Counted from the stretch's first letter, positions 1-9,546 are shown. The stretch: DNA of 64,000 nucleotides from Sphingomonas mollis (GCF_016427505.1 NZ_JAELXS010000004.1:248001-312000), one strand, 5' to 3'. Notes: generated from the letters alone by a model not told the origin. Numbers and translations: made by a program.

Positions 1-149
1 CGGCGCTGACCGCGTGGCTGGCGGCCCTGCCGTCCGCGCAACTGGCACCCGGCCGCGATCTGCTCGGCGACCTGACGGTCGATCGGGTGTCGCCCATCGG
101 CAACGAATGCCAGATCGAACTGTCCGCGCTGACGCTGGTGGAGGCATGA
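1..149 (+). CDS. 3' end of an unidentified protein
   Basis: An open frame enters from the left edge (first full codon at 3) and stops at TGA 147-149, giving the last 48 residues, which end in LSALTLVEA. The codons are GC-rich and the frame is uninterrupted, so it looks like the tail of a real gene. There is no recognisable motif and I cannot name it. The next gene starts 86 bp later behind what looks like its own control region, so the two are probably not one operon. Confidence 0.55.
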   Translation, partial: ALTAWLAALPSAQLAPGRDLLGDLTVDRVSPIGNECQIELSALTLVEA

Positions 150-168
150 TGCCGCGTTGCAATATACT

Positions 169-196
169 GTTGATATAACGTAACACGATCGTTACG
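169..196 (+). promoter_or_regulatory. Candidate Zur/Fur-type operator before the TonB receptor gene
   Basis: Two overlapping inverted repeats lie 40-70 bp before the receptor gene. GTT-GATAT-AAC (169-179) resembles the core of metal-regulator boxes, and CGTAAC-N6-GTTACG (179-196) is a perfect 6-bp inverted repeat. Receptors of the ZnuD type are usually repressed by Zur in zinc-replete cells, so this placement fits. The assignment to Zur rather than Fur or another repressor is inference. Confidence 0.4.
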
Positions 197-235
197 AAGC
201 TGTGCGACCTTCTTCTTCGCGGAGCTTTCAGTTCG

Positions 236-2410
236 ATGATGCGTCCCCTCCTCCTCGCCGGCACCGCTCTGTTGGCCATCCACACACCGGCGTCGGCGGA
301 AGGCCCGGCGGTCGACGCATCCGTCACACCGACCGCCACCGCCGCCGAGCCCGTGCAGGCAGAGCGCGGTGGCGAGATCGTCGTCACCGCGCCGTTCCAG
401 CAGAGCGAGGCCGACGTGCTGTCCGGCACCTCGATCATGACCGGCGAGGAGCTTCAGCGCGCGCTGCGCCCGACGATCGGCGAGACGCTCGCCCGCCTGC
501 CCGGCGTGTCCGCCACGTCGTTCGGTCCCAACGCCTCGCGCCCCGTGCTGCGCGGTTTCCAGGGTGAGCGTATCCGCGTGCTGACCGACGGCATCGGTTC
601 GATCGACGTGTCGAATACCAGCGTCGACCACGCCGTTGCGATAAACCCGCTGATCGCCGAACGGGTCGAGGTGCTGCGCGGCCCATCCGCCCTGTTGTTC
701 GGATCGTCGGCGGTCGGCGGCGTCGTCAACGTCATCGACACCCGCATCCCGCGCAGCGTGCCGGAAGCCGGATACCGCGTCGGCGGCAACCTGACCTATG
801 GCTCTGCCGCCAACGAGCGGTCCGGCGGGGCGGCGGGTGACGTCGCGCTGGGCGAAGGCTTCGTCGTCCATGCCGACGGATCATATCTGAAGACCGACGA
901 CCTGAAGATCGGCGGCTACGCCCTGTCCCGGCAACAGCGTGCCGCCTCGCTCACCACCGCCGCCCTGCCCCCGCAACCGGTCGAACCCGGCGAGGACGCG
1001 ATCGACTTCGCCGGCAACGCCGCCATCCGCGGTCGCCTGCCCAACACCGCGTCGGAGACGTGGAACGTCGGCGTCGGTGCCGCACTGATCCGCGACGGCG
1101 GCAATATCGGCATCTCGTACAGCCGTTACGACAGTCTGTACGGTGTTCCCATCCGCTACGCGACCGAACAGGGTCAGGAGCAGGAAGCGCCCCGCATCGA
1201 CCTGAAGCAGGACCGCGTCGACCTGCGCGCCGAAGTCGCCACCGGCGGCGGCTTCCTCGACCGTATCCGCCTGCGCGCGGCGATGGCCAACTACACCCAT
1301 TCCGAACTCGAACCCTCGGGCGAGGTCGGCACGACCTTCAAGAACCAGGGCCTCGAAGGGCGCCTCGAATTCGTTCAGGCCAACCATGGCGGCTGGCTGG
1401 GCGCGTCGGGCGTGCAGGTGTTCAACCGCCGCTTCGACGTCGAGGGCGACGAGGCATTCCTGCCGCGCAACGAGACCAGCCAGGTCGGTCTCTTCACCCT
1501 GCAACAATACAGCATGGGCGCCTTCCGCGCCGAAGCGGGTGCGCGATACGAGACGACATCGGTCGACGCCCGCACGATCGTCGGCGACGATCGCTTCTTC
1601 AGCGGGGGCCGTGATTTCCATGCGGTGTCCGGCTCGCTCGGCGCTTCCTACGAAGTCGCGCCCGACATCCGCATCGGCCTGAACGGCTCCCGCACCGAGC
1701 GCGCACCGTCGGCCGAGGAACTGTTCGCCAACGGTCCCCACGCCGGCACCCAGTCCTACGAATTGGGCAACCCCAATTTCCGTCTGGAGAAGTCATGGGG
1801 ACTGGAAGCGACGCTGCACGCCCACCGCGAGAACTGGAGCTTCGACGCGGCCGCCTATTACAACTGGTTCTCCAACTACATCTTCGACAATCAGGTCGAT
1901 CCCGTCACCTGCGAAACCGCCGCCGCCCCGTCCGGCCGCACCGTCGACCTGCCGTGCTTCCAATATGCTCAGGCCGATGCGCGCTATTACGGGCTGGAAG
2001 CGCAGGGCAATGTCCGCCTCGCCACGCTGGCCGGTTACAGGATCAACGCCGACCTGCTCGGTGACTGGGTCCATGCCCGCATCGTCGATCAAGGCCCCGT
2101 CCCCCGTATCCCGCCGATGCGGCTGCTCGGCGGCCTCGAAGCGCAGGGCGATCGCCTGACCGCGCGCGCCGAAGTGGAGCACAGCTTCGAGCAGGACCGC
2201 GTGACGCAGTTCGAGACGCCGACCAACGGCTTCACGCTGGTCAACGCCAGCCTCGCCCTGAAGCCGTTCGGCGCCACCAACCGGACGACGCTGACGCTCA
2301 GCGCCAACAACATCTTCGACGTAAACGCCCGCCGCCACGTCAGCTTCCTGAAGGACTTCGCCCCACTCAGCGGCCGCGACCTCCGCGCCACCCTGAGCTT
2401 CCACCTCTAA
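236..2410 (+). CDS. TonB-dependent receptor, ZnuD-like (zinc or heme uptake)
   Basis: 724 residues. An outer-membrane receptor that imports a ligand using TonB energy. It has a signal peptide (about residues 1-21, ending ASA), a TonB-box-like EIVVTA near residue 47, a plug domain to about residue 165 with the VEVLRGPSALLFGSSAVGG segment, and a beta-barrel ending in aromatic-terminal SFHL. Its plug (RPVLRGFQGERIRVL, then SVDHAVAINP) and C-terminal HVSFLKDFAPLSGRDL resemble the ZnuD family of zinc/heme receptors. GGAG at 221-224 supports the start; ATG at 239 is an alternative. The palindromes upstream suggest metal-dependent repression. The substrate is inferred from similarity. Confidence 0.8.
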   Translation: MMRPLLLAGTALLAIHTPASAEGPAVDASVTPTATAAEPVQAERGGEIVVTAPFQQSEADVLSGTSIMTGEELQRALRPTIGETLARLPGVSATSFGPNASRPVLRGFQGERIRVLTDGIGSIDVSNTSVDHAVAINPLIAERVEVLRGPSALLFGSSAVGGVVNVIDTRIPRSVPEAGYRVGGNLTYGSAANERSGGAAGDVALGEGFVVHADGSYLKTDDLKIGGYALSRQQRAASLTTAALPPQPVEPGEDAIDFAGNAAIRGRLPNTASETWNVGVGAALIRDGGNIGISYSRYDSLYGVPIRYATEQGQEQEAPRIDLKQDRVDLRAEVATGGGFLDRIRLRAAMANYTHSELEPSGEVGTTFKNQGLEGRLEFVQANHGGWLGASGVQVFNRRFDVEGDEAFLPRNETSQVGLFTLQQYSMGAFRAEAGARYETTSVDARTIVGDDRFFSGGRDFHAVSGSLGASYEVAPDIRIGLNGSRTERAPSAEELFANGPHAGTQSYELGNPNFRLEKSWGLEATLHAHRENWSFDAAAYYNWFSNYIFDNQVDPVTCETAAAPSGRTVDLPCFQYAQADARYYGLEAQGNVRLATLAGYRINADLLGDWVHARIVDQGPVPRIPPMRLLGGLEAQGDRLTARAEVEHSFEQDRVTQFETPTNGFTLVNASLALKPFGATNRTTLTLSANNIFDVNARRHVSFLKDFAPLSGRDLRATLSFHL

Positions 2411-2416
2411 AATCCT

Positions 2417-2512
2417 CCCTGCTCGCGGGGAGGGGGACCAGCAAAGCTGGTGGAGGGGGCTTTCCGCGAACGCCACGCCCGTGGGAAGCCCCCTACCCAC
2501 ACCAAGTCGGGC
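2417..2512. repeat. GC-rich palindromic intergenic element (REP-like)
   Basis: This stretch is built of nested inverted repeats: a CCTCCC/GGGGAGG stem, ACCAGC-AAA-GCTGGT, and a long imperfect pairing of GTGGAGGGGGCTTTCC with GGAAGCCCCCTACCCAC. Such elements are scattered between genes in sphingomonad and caulobacterial genomes. It directly follows the receptor stop codon and may end its transcript. A related but different copy lies at 10277-10330. Confidence 0.6.
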
Positions 2513-2563
2513 TTGCCCCGCCGCCGCCATCCCCGTACCGCATCTTCAAACGGAGATCGGCAG

Positions 2564-3748
2564 ATGGCAGGCATGGGCAGGTTCGACTGGGAAGACCCCT
2601 TCCTTCTCGACGATCAACTCACCGAAGACGAACGGATGATCCGCGATACGGCGCGCGCCTATGCAACCGACCGGTTGCTGCCGCGCATCGTCGACGCGTT
2701 CGCTCATGAGCATACCGATCCCGCGATCTTCCGCGAGATGGGCGAACTTGGGCTGCTCGGCCCCACCGTGCCAGCCGAATATGGCGGCGTCGGCGCCGGC
2801 TATGTCGCCTATGGCCTCGTCGCCCGCGAGGTGGAGCGGATCGACAGCGGCTACCGCTCGATGATGAGCGTCCAGTCCAGCCTCGTGATGTACCCCATCC
2901 ACGCCTATGGGTCCGAAGAACAGCGCCTGAAATACCTGCCGAAACTGGCGTCGGGCGAATGGATCGGCTGTTTCGGCCTGACCGAACCCGATGCCGGTTC
3001 CGACCCCGGCAGCATGACGACGCGCGCGAAGAAGGTCGATGGCGGTTATGTCATCTCCGGCGCCAAGACGTGGATCAGCAACTCGCCGATCGCCGACGTT
3101 TTCGTGGTCTGGGCCAAATCCGACGCGCATGACGGCAAGATCCGCGGCTTCATTCTTGAAAAGGACATGAAGGGCCTCGTCGCGCCGAAGATAGAGGGCA
3201 AGCTGTCGCTTCGCGCCTCGATCACCGGCATGATATTGATGGACGAGGTCGCGGTGGGCGAGGACGCGCTGCTGCCGAATGTGGAGGGGCTGAAAGGCCC
3301 CTTCGGCTGCCTCAACCGCGCCCGTTACGGCATCAGCTGGGGCGCGCTCGGCGCCGCCGAATTCTGCTTTCACGCCGCCCGCCAGTACGGCCTCGACCGC
3401 AAGCAGTTCGGCACGCCGCTTGCCGGCCGCCAGCTCTATCAGAAGAAGCTCGCCGACATGGAGACCGAGATCGCGCTCGGCCTGCAGGCATCGCTGCGCG
3501 TCGGTCGCCTGATGGACGAAGGCCGCTTCGCCCCGGAAATGGTCAGTCTGGTGAAGCGCAACAATGTCGGCAAGGCGCTCGATATCGTCCGTGTCGCCCG
3601 CGACATGCACGGCGGCAACGGCATCTCGGGCGAATACCACGTCATGCGCCACCTGATGAATCTCGAAACCGTCAACACCTATGAAGGCGCGCACGACGTC
3701 CACGCCCTGATCCTCGGCCGCGCGATCACCGGCATCGCCGCGTTCTGA
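2564..3748 (+). CDS. gcdH: Glutaryl-CoA dehydrogenase
   Basis: 394 residues, the usual GcdH length. This FAD enzyme oxidises and decarboxylates glutaryl-CoA to crotonyl-CoA in lysine/tryptophan and glutarate breakdown. The acyl-CoA dehydrogenase fold is complete: N-terminal helical domain, the [16 protein letters not shown] flavin/substrate segment near residue 140, and [15 protein letters not shown] at the C-terminus with catalytic Glu374. That last segment is characteristic of GcdH. The start at 2564 follows CGGAGATCGGCAG; a longer frame from 2450 runs through the palindromic element and is unlikely. A CoA-transferase follows after 20 bp, which fits glutarate use. Confidence 0.92.
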   Translation: MAGMGRFDWEDPFLLDDQLTEDERMIRDTARAYATDRLLPRIVDAFAHEHTDPAIFREMGELGLLGPTVPAEYGGVGAGYVAYGLVAREVERIDSGYRSMMSVQSSLVMYPIHAYGSEEQRLKYLPKLASGEWIGCFGLTEPDAGSDPGSMTTRAKKVDGGYVISGAKTWISNSPIADVFVVWAKSDAHDGKIRGFILEKDMKGLVAPKIEGKLSLRASITGMILMDEVAVGEDALLPNVEGLKGPFGCLNRARYGISWGALGAAEFCFHAARQYGLDRKQFGTPLAGRQLYQKKLADMETEIALGLQASLRVGRLMDEGRFAPEMVSLVKRNNVGKALDIVRVARDMHGGNGISGEYHVMRHLMNLETVNTYEGAHDVHALILGRAITGIAAF

Positions 3749-3768
3749 CGGATCATCGCTCGCACCCA

Positions 3769-4917
3769 ATGCCCGCCGCCCCGCTCACCGGCCTGAAGGT
3801 CGTCGAACTCGCCCGCATCCTCGCCGGCCCATGGGCGGGTCAGACACTCGCCGATCTCGGCGCGGAGGTGGTGAAGGTCGAAAGCCCGGACGGTGACGAC
3901 ACCCGCCGCTGGGGACCGCCCTTCATCGACAATCCCGACGGCAGTCGCGACGCCGCCTATTTCCACGCCTGTAATCGCGGCAAGACCTCGATCGTCGCGG
4001 ACTTCGCCGACCCGGCCGACCTCGCCCACGTCCGCTCGCTCATCGCCGACGCCGATGTGGTGATCGAGAATTTCAAGGTCGGCGGCCTCGCCCGCTTCGG
4101 CCTCGACTACGCCTCGCTGGCCACGTGCCATCCCCGTCTGATCTATTGCTCGATCACGGGTTTTGGTCAGGACGGCCCCTATGCCCCGCGCGCCGGTTAC
4201 GATTTCGTGGTGCAGGGGATGAGCGGCATCATGGACCTGACCGGCGACCCCGCCGGCCCGCCGCAAAAGATCGGCGTCGCCCTCGCCGACATCATGACCG
4301 GCCTCTACGCCGTCATCGCCATCCAGGCCGCGCTGGCGCAACGTGACCATACCGGGCGGGGGCAACAGATCGACATGGCGCTGCTCGACACGATGACCGG
4401 GGTGCTCGCCAATCAGGGGATGAACTGGCTGGCGGGCGGCGTCGATCCCACCCGCGCCGGCAACGCCCACCCGAACATCGCGCCCTATGCGGTGTATCCG
4501 ACCAGCGACGGCTGGTTCATCCTCGCGGTCGGCAACGACGCGCAGTTCCGCCGCTTCTGCGCCGTCGTCGGGTTGCCGATGGACGAGCCGCGCTACGCCA
4601 CCAACGCCCTGCGCGTCGAACACCGCGCCGCCCTCACCCTCGCGATCGAGGATGCCACCCGCCGCTTCCGGCGCGACGACCTCCTCGCCCGCCTCGACGC
4701 CGCCGGCGTCCCCGCCGGCCCGATCAACAGCGTCGCGCAGGCCTTCGCCGATCCGCAGGTCGTCGCGCGCGGCATGGCGATCGACGCCGCCCGCCCGGAC
4801 GGCTCCACCGTCCCCGGCATCCGTACGCCGATCCGCTTCTCCGACGCCGATCTCGCCCCGCCCCGCGCCGCGCCCCTGCTGGCCAAGCGCCCGCCATCAT
4901 GCGATAAAGAGGCCTAA
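3769..4917 (+). CDS. Family III CoA-transferase (CaiB/BaiF), probably glutarate-activating
   Basis: 382 residues. Family III CoA-transferases move CoA between carboxylic acids through an aspartyl-CoA thioester. The N-terminus LKVVELARILAGPWAGQ and the ADLGAEVVKVE segment are typical, and the catalytic aspartate is Asp145 in RAGYDFVVQGMSG. It starts 20 bp after gcdH on the same strand. That pairing is common for succinyl-CoA:glutarate CoA-transferases, which would make glutaryl-CoA for the upstream enzyme. The exact acyl donor and acceptor cannot be read from the sequence. Confidence 0.85.
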   Translation: MPAAPLTGLKVVELARILAGPWAGQTLADLGAEVVKVESPDGDDTRRWGPPFIDNPDGSRDAAYFHACNRGKTSIVADFADPADLAHVRSLIADADVVIENFKVGGLARFGLDYASLATCHPRLIYCSITGFGQDGPYAPRAGYDFVVQGMSGIMDLTGDPAGPPQKIGVALADIMTGLYAVIAIQAALAQRDHTGRGQQIDMALLDTMTGVLANQGMNWLAGGVDPTRAGNAHPNIAPYAVYPTSDGWFILAVGNDAQFRRFCAVVGLPMDEPRYATNALRVEHRAALTLAIEDATRRFRRDDLLARLDAAGVPAGPINSVAQAFADPQVVARGMAIDAARPDGSTVPGIRTPIRFSDADLAPPRAAPLLAKRPPSCDKEA

Positions 4918-4934
4918 GAACAGGAGAGCACGCC

Positions 4935-5696
4935 ATGGCCACCGCCGCCCGAATCCGCCCGGAAACCACCGCGGCCGAATGGGAGGCGCGTCAGCAGCTC
5001 GCCGCCTGTTACCGCGTGTTCGACATGCTCGGCTGGTCGGAGATGATCTACAACCACATCACGCTGAAGGTGCCGGACGAGGACGGCGCGTTCCTCATCA
5101 ACCCCTTCGGCCTGCACTTCTCCGAAGTCACCGCCTCCAGTCTCGTCAAGATCGACATCGACGGCAACAAGCTGGACGATAACCCCTATCCCGTGAACCG
5201 CGCCGGCTTCGTCCAGCATGCGGTCTTCCACCGCCACCTGCCCGACGCGCATTGCATCATGCATACGCACACCACCGCCGGCATGGCGGTCAGCTCGGTC
5301 GAGGGTGGTCTGCGCCCGATCAACTTCTACGCCTGCAACTTCGCCGGCCAGATCGCGTATCATGATTTCGAGGGCGTCACCGTCCGCTCCGAAGAGGGCG
5401 AACGCCTCGTCCGCAATCTCGGCGACAAGCGCATGATGTTCCTGCGCAACCACGGCATCCTCGTCATGGGCCGCACCCTGCCCGAGGCGTTCGTGAAGCA
5501 CTGGGCGTTGCAACGCGCCTGCGAGATCCAGCTCGCCACCCTGTCGATGGGCACCCCGCTTGAAGTCGCGCCAGAGGTCGTCGCCGTCCACCAGCGCGAT
5601 CTGCACATGGCGCAGGTCCCCGGCGGCCCCGGCGCCGCCGACTTCGCCGCGATGGTCCGCCTGATCGACAGGCGCGACACCAGCTGGCGCGAGTGA
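4935..5696 (+). CDS. Class II aldolase/adducin family protein
   Basis: 253 residues. Family members are zinc-dependent sugar-phosphate aldolases, epimerases or decarboxylases. The metal-binding histidines His110 and His112 (MHTHTTAG) and His174 (LRNHGILVMG) are present. AGGAGA at 4921-4926 precedes the ATG, and the gene begins 17 bp after the CoA-transferase, so it is likely the third gene of that operon. Its partners point to acyl-CoA or keto-acid metabolism rather than a sugar pathway, but the substrate is unknown. It converges on the next gene with one base between the two stop codons. Confidence 0.82.
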   Translation: MATAARIRPETTAAEWEARQQLAACYRVFDMLGWSEMIYNHITLKVPDEDGAFLINPFGLHFSEVTASSLVKIDIDGNKLDDNPYPVNRAGFVQHAVFHRHLPDAHCIMHTHTTAGMAVSSVEGGLRPINFYACNFAGQIAYHDFEGVTVRSEEGERLVRNLGDKRMMFLRNHGILVMGRTLPEAFVKHWALQRACEIQLATLSMGTPLEVAPEVVAVHQRDLHMAQVPGGPGAADFAAMVRLIDRRDTSWRE

Positions 5697-5697
5697 T

Positions 5698-6498
5698 TCA
5701 GCCGAAGCGATAGCCGGAGACGACCCACCCCATCACCACGTCCCGGTAATCGCGCACCGCCGCGTCGTCACCGCCCGCGCCCAGCGCGACCATCAACGGC
5801 AACAGATGCTCCGCCTCGGGATGCGCGAAGCGGGCATGGGGCAGGCTGTCCCACGACGCCACCCGCTCGCGCCGCCGCGCGGGATCGGCCTCCGTCACCG
5901 CCGCGGTCAGCGCATCGTCCCACTCGGTCGCGACCGCCGTCACCTGCGGCCCCCGCGCGCGCAGACTGTGGAAGCTCATGCCCGATCCGACGATCAGCAC
6001 GCCTTCCTCCCTCAGCGGCGCCAGTGCCCGCCCGATCGCGATATGCGCGGCGGGGTCAAGGTCCGCTCGCAGCGACATCTGCACCAGCGGAATGTCCGCG
6101 CCCGGCACCGCGACCATCATCGGCACGAACACCCCATGGTCCCAGCCGCGCGCCGCCTCCACCACCACCTCATGCCCGGCCGCGCGCAGCGCCGCCGCCG
6201 TCCGCCGCGCCACCTCGGGCGACCCCGCCGCGTCCCAGCGCAGGTGATAGGTATGCTCGGGAAACCCGTAATAATCGTACAGCAGCGCCGGCCGCTCGCC
6301 GACATGCACCGTCACCGCCGGCGTCTCCCAATGCCCCGAGACCATCAGGATCGCGCGCGGCCGCTCGGGCAGGCTGGCGACCAGCCCGGCCAGATACGCC
6401 TGCATCGGTCGCCAAACGGAATCGGGCGGGCCGCCGCCGGCGTCCATGAAGAAGCAGGGGCCACCGCCATGCGGCACAAACAGCGTGGGAAGCGTCAT
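5698..6498 (-). CDS. DODA-type extradiol dioxygenase family protein (YgiD-like)
   Basis: 266 residues from the ATG at 6498, which has GGGGGAG just upstream; a longer frame from 6543 adds 15 unlikely residues. This LigB-related class III extradiol dioxygenase family opens catechol rings (for example DOPA) using a non-haem metal. Candidate ligand histidines are His10 (FVPHGGGP), His56 (VSGHWETP), His121 (GWDHGVFVP) and His177 (MSFHSLR). The length and motif order match the bacterial DODA/YgiD group. It is transcribed away from the iron-sulfur gene at 6594. The natural substrate is unknown. Confidence 0.85.
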   Translation of the reverse strand: MTLPTLFVPHGGGPCFFMDAGGGPPDSVWRPMQAYLAGLVASLPERPRAILMVSGHWETPAVTVHVGERPALLYDYYGFPEHTYHLRWDAAGSPEVARRTAAALRAAGHEVVVEAARGWDHGVFVPMMVAVPGADIPLVQMSLRADLDPAAHIAIGRALAPLREEGVLIVGSGMSFHSLRARGPQVTAVATEWDDALTAAVTEADPARRRERVASWDSLPHARFAHPEAEHLLPLMVALGAGGDDAAVRDYRDVVMGWVVSGYRFG

Positions 6499-6593
6499 GC
6501 TCCCCCATGTCGCCCCTGCCCCGCCCGCCATCAACGTCGCCACCGGAAACGAGTCGTTTCGTCCGCCGCGCCGGTCGCCTACAATCGCCGACG

Positions 6594-7130
6594 ATGACCA
6601 GCCTCAACGTCAACAACCAGCCCGTCGCCTATCAGATCGACCCGCAGACCCCGCTGCTCTGGGCGCTACGCGACGCATCGAACCTGACGGGCACCAAATA
6701 TGGCTGCGGCACCGGCCATTGCGGCGCCTGCACGGTGGATGTCGACGGTCGCGCAGTCCGCTCGTGCCGGATGACCATCGCGCAGGCGGAGGGCACCTTC
6801 GTCACCACGATCGAGGGTCTGTCGGCGGACCGCGCGCACCCGCTGCAACTCGCCTTCCTCGCCGGCAATGTCGTCCAGTGCGGCTTCTGCGTCCCCGGCA
6901 TCGTCATGGCCGCCGCCGCGCTGATCCGCCGCAACCCCGATCCGGACGAGGATGCGATCCGCGCCGCCATCACCAACATCTGCCGCTGCGGCATCTATCC
7001 CCGCCTGACCGACGCGATCCGCCGCGCCGCCGCCGCCATGCGCGGCGAAGAGGTGATCCCGGCCGGCGCCCGCCCCGGTATCGAACCGGCGGACGCGGCC
7101 CGCGTCGTCCCCGCCCTGTCGCCGCGATGA
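6594..7130 (+). CDS. 2Fe-2S small subunit of a molybdenum hydroxylase (IorA/CoxS-like), orphan
   Basis: 178 residues. It resembles the small subunit of isoquinoline 1-oxidoreductase and related xanthine-oxidase-family enzymes, which passes electrons from a molybdopterin subunit. The plant-type cluster uses Cys38, 43, 46 and 58; the second uses Cys96, Cys99, Cys130 and Cys132 (CGFC, CRC). Both clusters look intact. The unusual point is context: no molybdopterin large subunit lies on either side in this window. It may pair with a subunit encoded elsewhere. The ATG at 6594 matches the family N-terminus; upstream in-frame starts overlap the divergent gene. Confidence 0.85.
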   Translation: MTSLNVNNQPVAYQIDPQTPLLWALRDASNLTGTKYGCGTGHCGACTVDVDGRAVRSCRMTIAQAEGTFVTTIEGLSADRAHPLQLAFLAGNVVQCGFCVPGIVMAAAALIRRNPDPDEDAIRAAITNICRCGIYPRLTDAIRRAAAAMRGEEVIPAGARPGIEPADAARVVPALSPR

Positions 7131-7247
7131 CCGACCGAAAGCTGTCGCAAGGCTGACGACATTATTCAGCTTCGCCTCAACCTGTTCATGGCACAACTCG
7201 TCCATCATCAGGGCCGGCAGGTGCGCCGGCGATAAAGGACGACAAGG

Positions 7248-8162
7248 ATGCGTAAGCTGATCGGAGCATTGCTCGCCGCGACGATGTTGATGCCGACTAT
7301 CGCCACCGCGCAGGAACCCGACCGCCGCGGCGATCGCCCCCGTGGGGATATGCGTGGCGACATGCGCGGAGATGGGCGTGGCGACCGTCAACGCGCGCCG
7401 GACGCCGCGCCGGATGTCGGTCAGGCCCGTCAGGCGCCCTGGCGCGACGACACCCGCCGTGGCGGCTTTCAGGGCGAGCGGCGCGATCCGGCGGCGGAGC
7501 GTCCGGATCGCAACGACGGCCCGCGCGGCGGCATCGACCGTGGCGACCGTCCCGAACCCCGGCGCCCGGATTTCCAGCCCGCCGATCGCGGCCGTCCTGG
7601 CAGCAGCGCGACCTGGCGCGACGGCAACCGTACCGAACGCGGCATCGACGACCGCCAGGGCGACCGGCGCGACGACCGCCGGAACGATGGCCGCGACTGG
7701 AACAATCGCGGCGACCGCAACGACCGTCGCGGCGACGACTGGACCCGCAGCCGCTTCAACGACCGCGACCGGGTCGGCAACTGGAGCAACGACCGCCGCT
7801 TCAACGGCAGCGATCGTGGCAACGATTGGAGCAATGATCGCCGCGGCAACAACTGGGATCGCGGCTGGCGCAACGAGAACCGCTACGACTGGAACCGCTA
7901 TCGCACCACCAATCGCGGCGCCTATCGCCTGCCGCGCTATTACGCGCCGAACGGCTGGGATCGCGGGTATCGCCGGTTCGGTGTCGGCGCCGGCCTGTCG
8001 TCGGTACTCTGGAACCGGAATTACTGGATTTCGGACCCATGGTCCTATCGTCTGCCCGAAGCATACGGCCCCTATCGCTGGGTCCGTTATTATGACGACG
8101 CGTTGCTCGTCGACCTGCGCAGCGGGCAGGTGATCGACGCGGTATACGGCATCTTCTGGTAG
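7248..8162 (+). CDS. RcnB-family periplasmic protein with Arg/Asp/Asn-rich linker
   Basis: 304 residues. A signal peptide (about 1-21, ending ATA) is followed by some 190 residues of low-complexity sequence rich in Arg, Asp, Gly and Asn, with repeats such as DRRGD and GNDWSNDRR. The last 80 residues form an RcnB-like domain (WRYYDDA-type segment, then LLVDLRSGQVIDAVYGIFW). RcnB modulates nickel/cobalt export in Escherichia coli, but sphingomonad homologues with long linkers are mostly uncharacterised. AAAGGA precedes the start. It appears monocistronic. Confidence 0.75.
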   Translation: MRKLIGALLAATMLMPTIATAQEPDRRGDRPRGDMRGDMRGDGRGDRQRAPDAAPDVGQARQAPWRDDTRRGGFQGERRDPAAERPDRNDGPRGGIDRGDRPEPRRPDFQPADRGRPGSSATWRDGNRTERGIDDRQGDRRDDRRNDGRDWNNRGDRNDRRGDDWTRSRFNDRDRVGNWSNDRRFNGSDRGNDWSNDRRGNNWDRGWRNENRYDWNRYRTTNRGAYRLPRYYAPNGWDRGYRRFGVGAGLSSVLWNRNYWISDPWSYRLPEAYGPYRWVRYYDDALLVDLRSGQVIDAVYGIFW

Positions 8163-8189
8163 GACCGGACCACCGGCCGCGTTCGGTTT

Positions 8190-9398
8190 TCAGCGGGACG
8201 CGGCCACCAGATCGACCGGAACCGCACCGGGATAGGGCACCGCGCGCATATCGGGCGCTTCCACGCCGCGCGCGGTCCATGCCGCCATCCGGTTCCGCCC
8301 GCCGCGCTTGGCGCTGTAGAGCAACGCATCCGCCCGGCCCAGCGCCGGCGCCAGCGCAACATCGTCCGCCGCCACCAGCGCGATGCCCAGACTGACCGTC
8401 CACACCGGCAGTTCCGCGCGCTCGCCGCTCGCCATCACCGCATCGGTCAATTGCGTCGCGAACAGACGCGCGCCCTCTATTCCGCTGCCCGGCATCACCG
8501 CCGCGAACTCGTCACCACCCAGCCGCACGACCAGCCCGCCTTGCACGGCGGCCAACCGGCGCGCCGCATGGGCAAGCTCCACCAGCACCTCGTCGCCCAC
8601 CGCATGGCCATGCCGATCGTTGACCGCCTTGAAATGATCGATATCGAACGCGACGACGCCCGTTCCCGGGCGCACCAGCGTCTTTTCCTGCACGCGCAGA
8701 CCCGCCCGGTTCAGCAGTTGCGTCAGCGGATCGAGCCGCGCCGCATCGCGCAGCGCCTGTTGCGCCCGCTCGCCGCACATCGCCAGCAGCCCCAGGTTCA
8801 TCACCGCCAGCAACAACTGGTCCAGCATCAGCGGCGCCCGCGCCAGCCACCGTTCGCCGGGCATCGCCCATTCCCCGACTAGCGCAAGAGCGTATCCGGG
8901 CACATAGGCCATCATCGCGGCCCCCGCGATCCGTCGCATCGGCGTGTCATGGCCGCGATAGATCACCAGCCCGGTGATCCCGATCGCCAGCGACAGGATA
9001 ATCGCATCCACGACCAGCGCGGCAAAGGGCGACACCGCCCATCCCGACGTCGCCAGCACCACAGACCCTGCCTTGAGCGCCATCGTGGCCGCGACCAGCG
9101 CGACCATCCATGGCCGGAACGCCTTCTCGCCCTCGAACACGCGAACGCCCATCACGATCAACACGTCCGTGACGGCCAACGCGCCATACATCAACGCATC
9201 GATCGTCGCACCGGCCGGGCGCGGCAGACAGCCGAACCCGACGAGAATCACCGCATACATGGCCGACGACGCGATCCAGTACCGGAAATGCAGGGCGGAC
9301 GGATATCGCCGCCCGACGACCAGAAACACCAGGGCATAGGCGCAGCTTGCCAGCATGCTGCACAGCCCGAGCGTTCCAGGATCCAGAAATTCTCCCAT
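8190..9398 (-). CDS. Membrane-bound GGDEF diguanylate cyclase
   Basis: 402 residues. The first 210 or so are hydrophobic with about six membrane segments; a C-terminal GGDEF domain follows, with the intact signature RLGGDEFAAV. It should make cyclic di-GMP at the inner membrane. The usual inhibitory RxxD site just before the signature is not apparent (AVQGG instead), so product inhibition may be absent. The first ATG at 9398 has no strong ribosome-binding site. The gene stands alone, convergent with the RcnB-family gene and divergent from the oxygenase at 9547. Confidence 0.88.
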   Translation of the reverse strand: MGEFLDPGTLGLCSMLASCAYALVFLVVGRRYPSALHFRYWIASSAMYAVILVGFGCLPRPAGATIDALMYGALAVTDVLIVMGVRVFEGEKAFRPWMVALVAATMALKAGSVVLATSGWAVSPFAALVVDAIILSLAIGITGLVIYRGHDTPMRRIAGAAMMAYVPGYALALVGEWAMPGERWLARAPLMLDQLLLAVMNLGLLAMCGERAQQALRDAARLDPLTQLLNRAGLRVQEKTLVRPGTGVVAFDIDHFKAVNDRHGHAVGDEVLVELAHAARRLAAVQGGLVVRLGGDEFAAVMPGSGIEGARLFATQLTDAVMASGERAELPVWTVSLGIALVAADDVALAPALGRADALLYSAKRGGRNRMAAWTARGVEAPDMRAVPYPGAVPVDLVAASR

Positions 9399-9546
9399 AG
9401 GCGCGATCGATACCCAAATCTGTTGGGCGAAGTTATGGCAACATCGTTAAAACTCCGTTCCGGGTCGATCGCGACGGGGCGCTGCCAATCATTGGCGGCA
9501 TGGATCCCTTGCTTTCTACCCGCCCAGACCCGAAGACGGGTCGACC

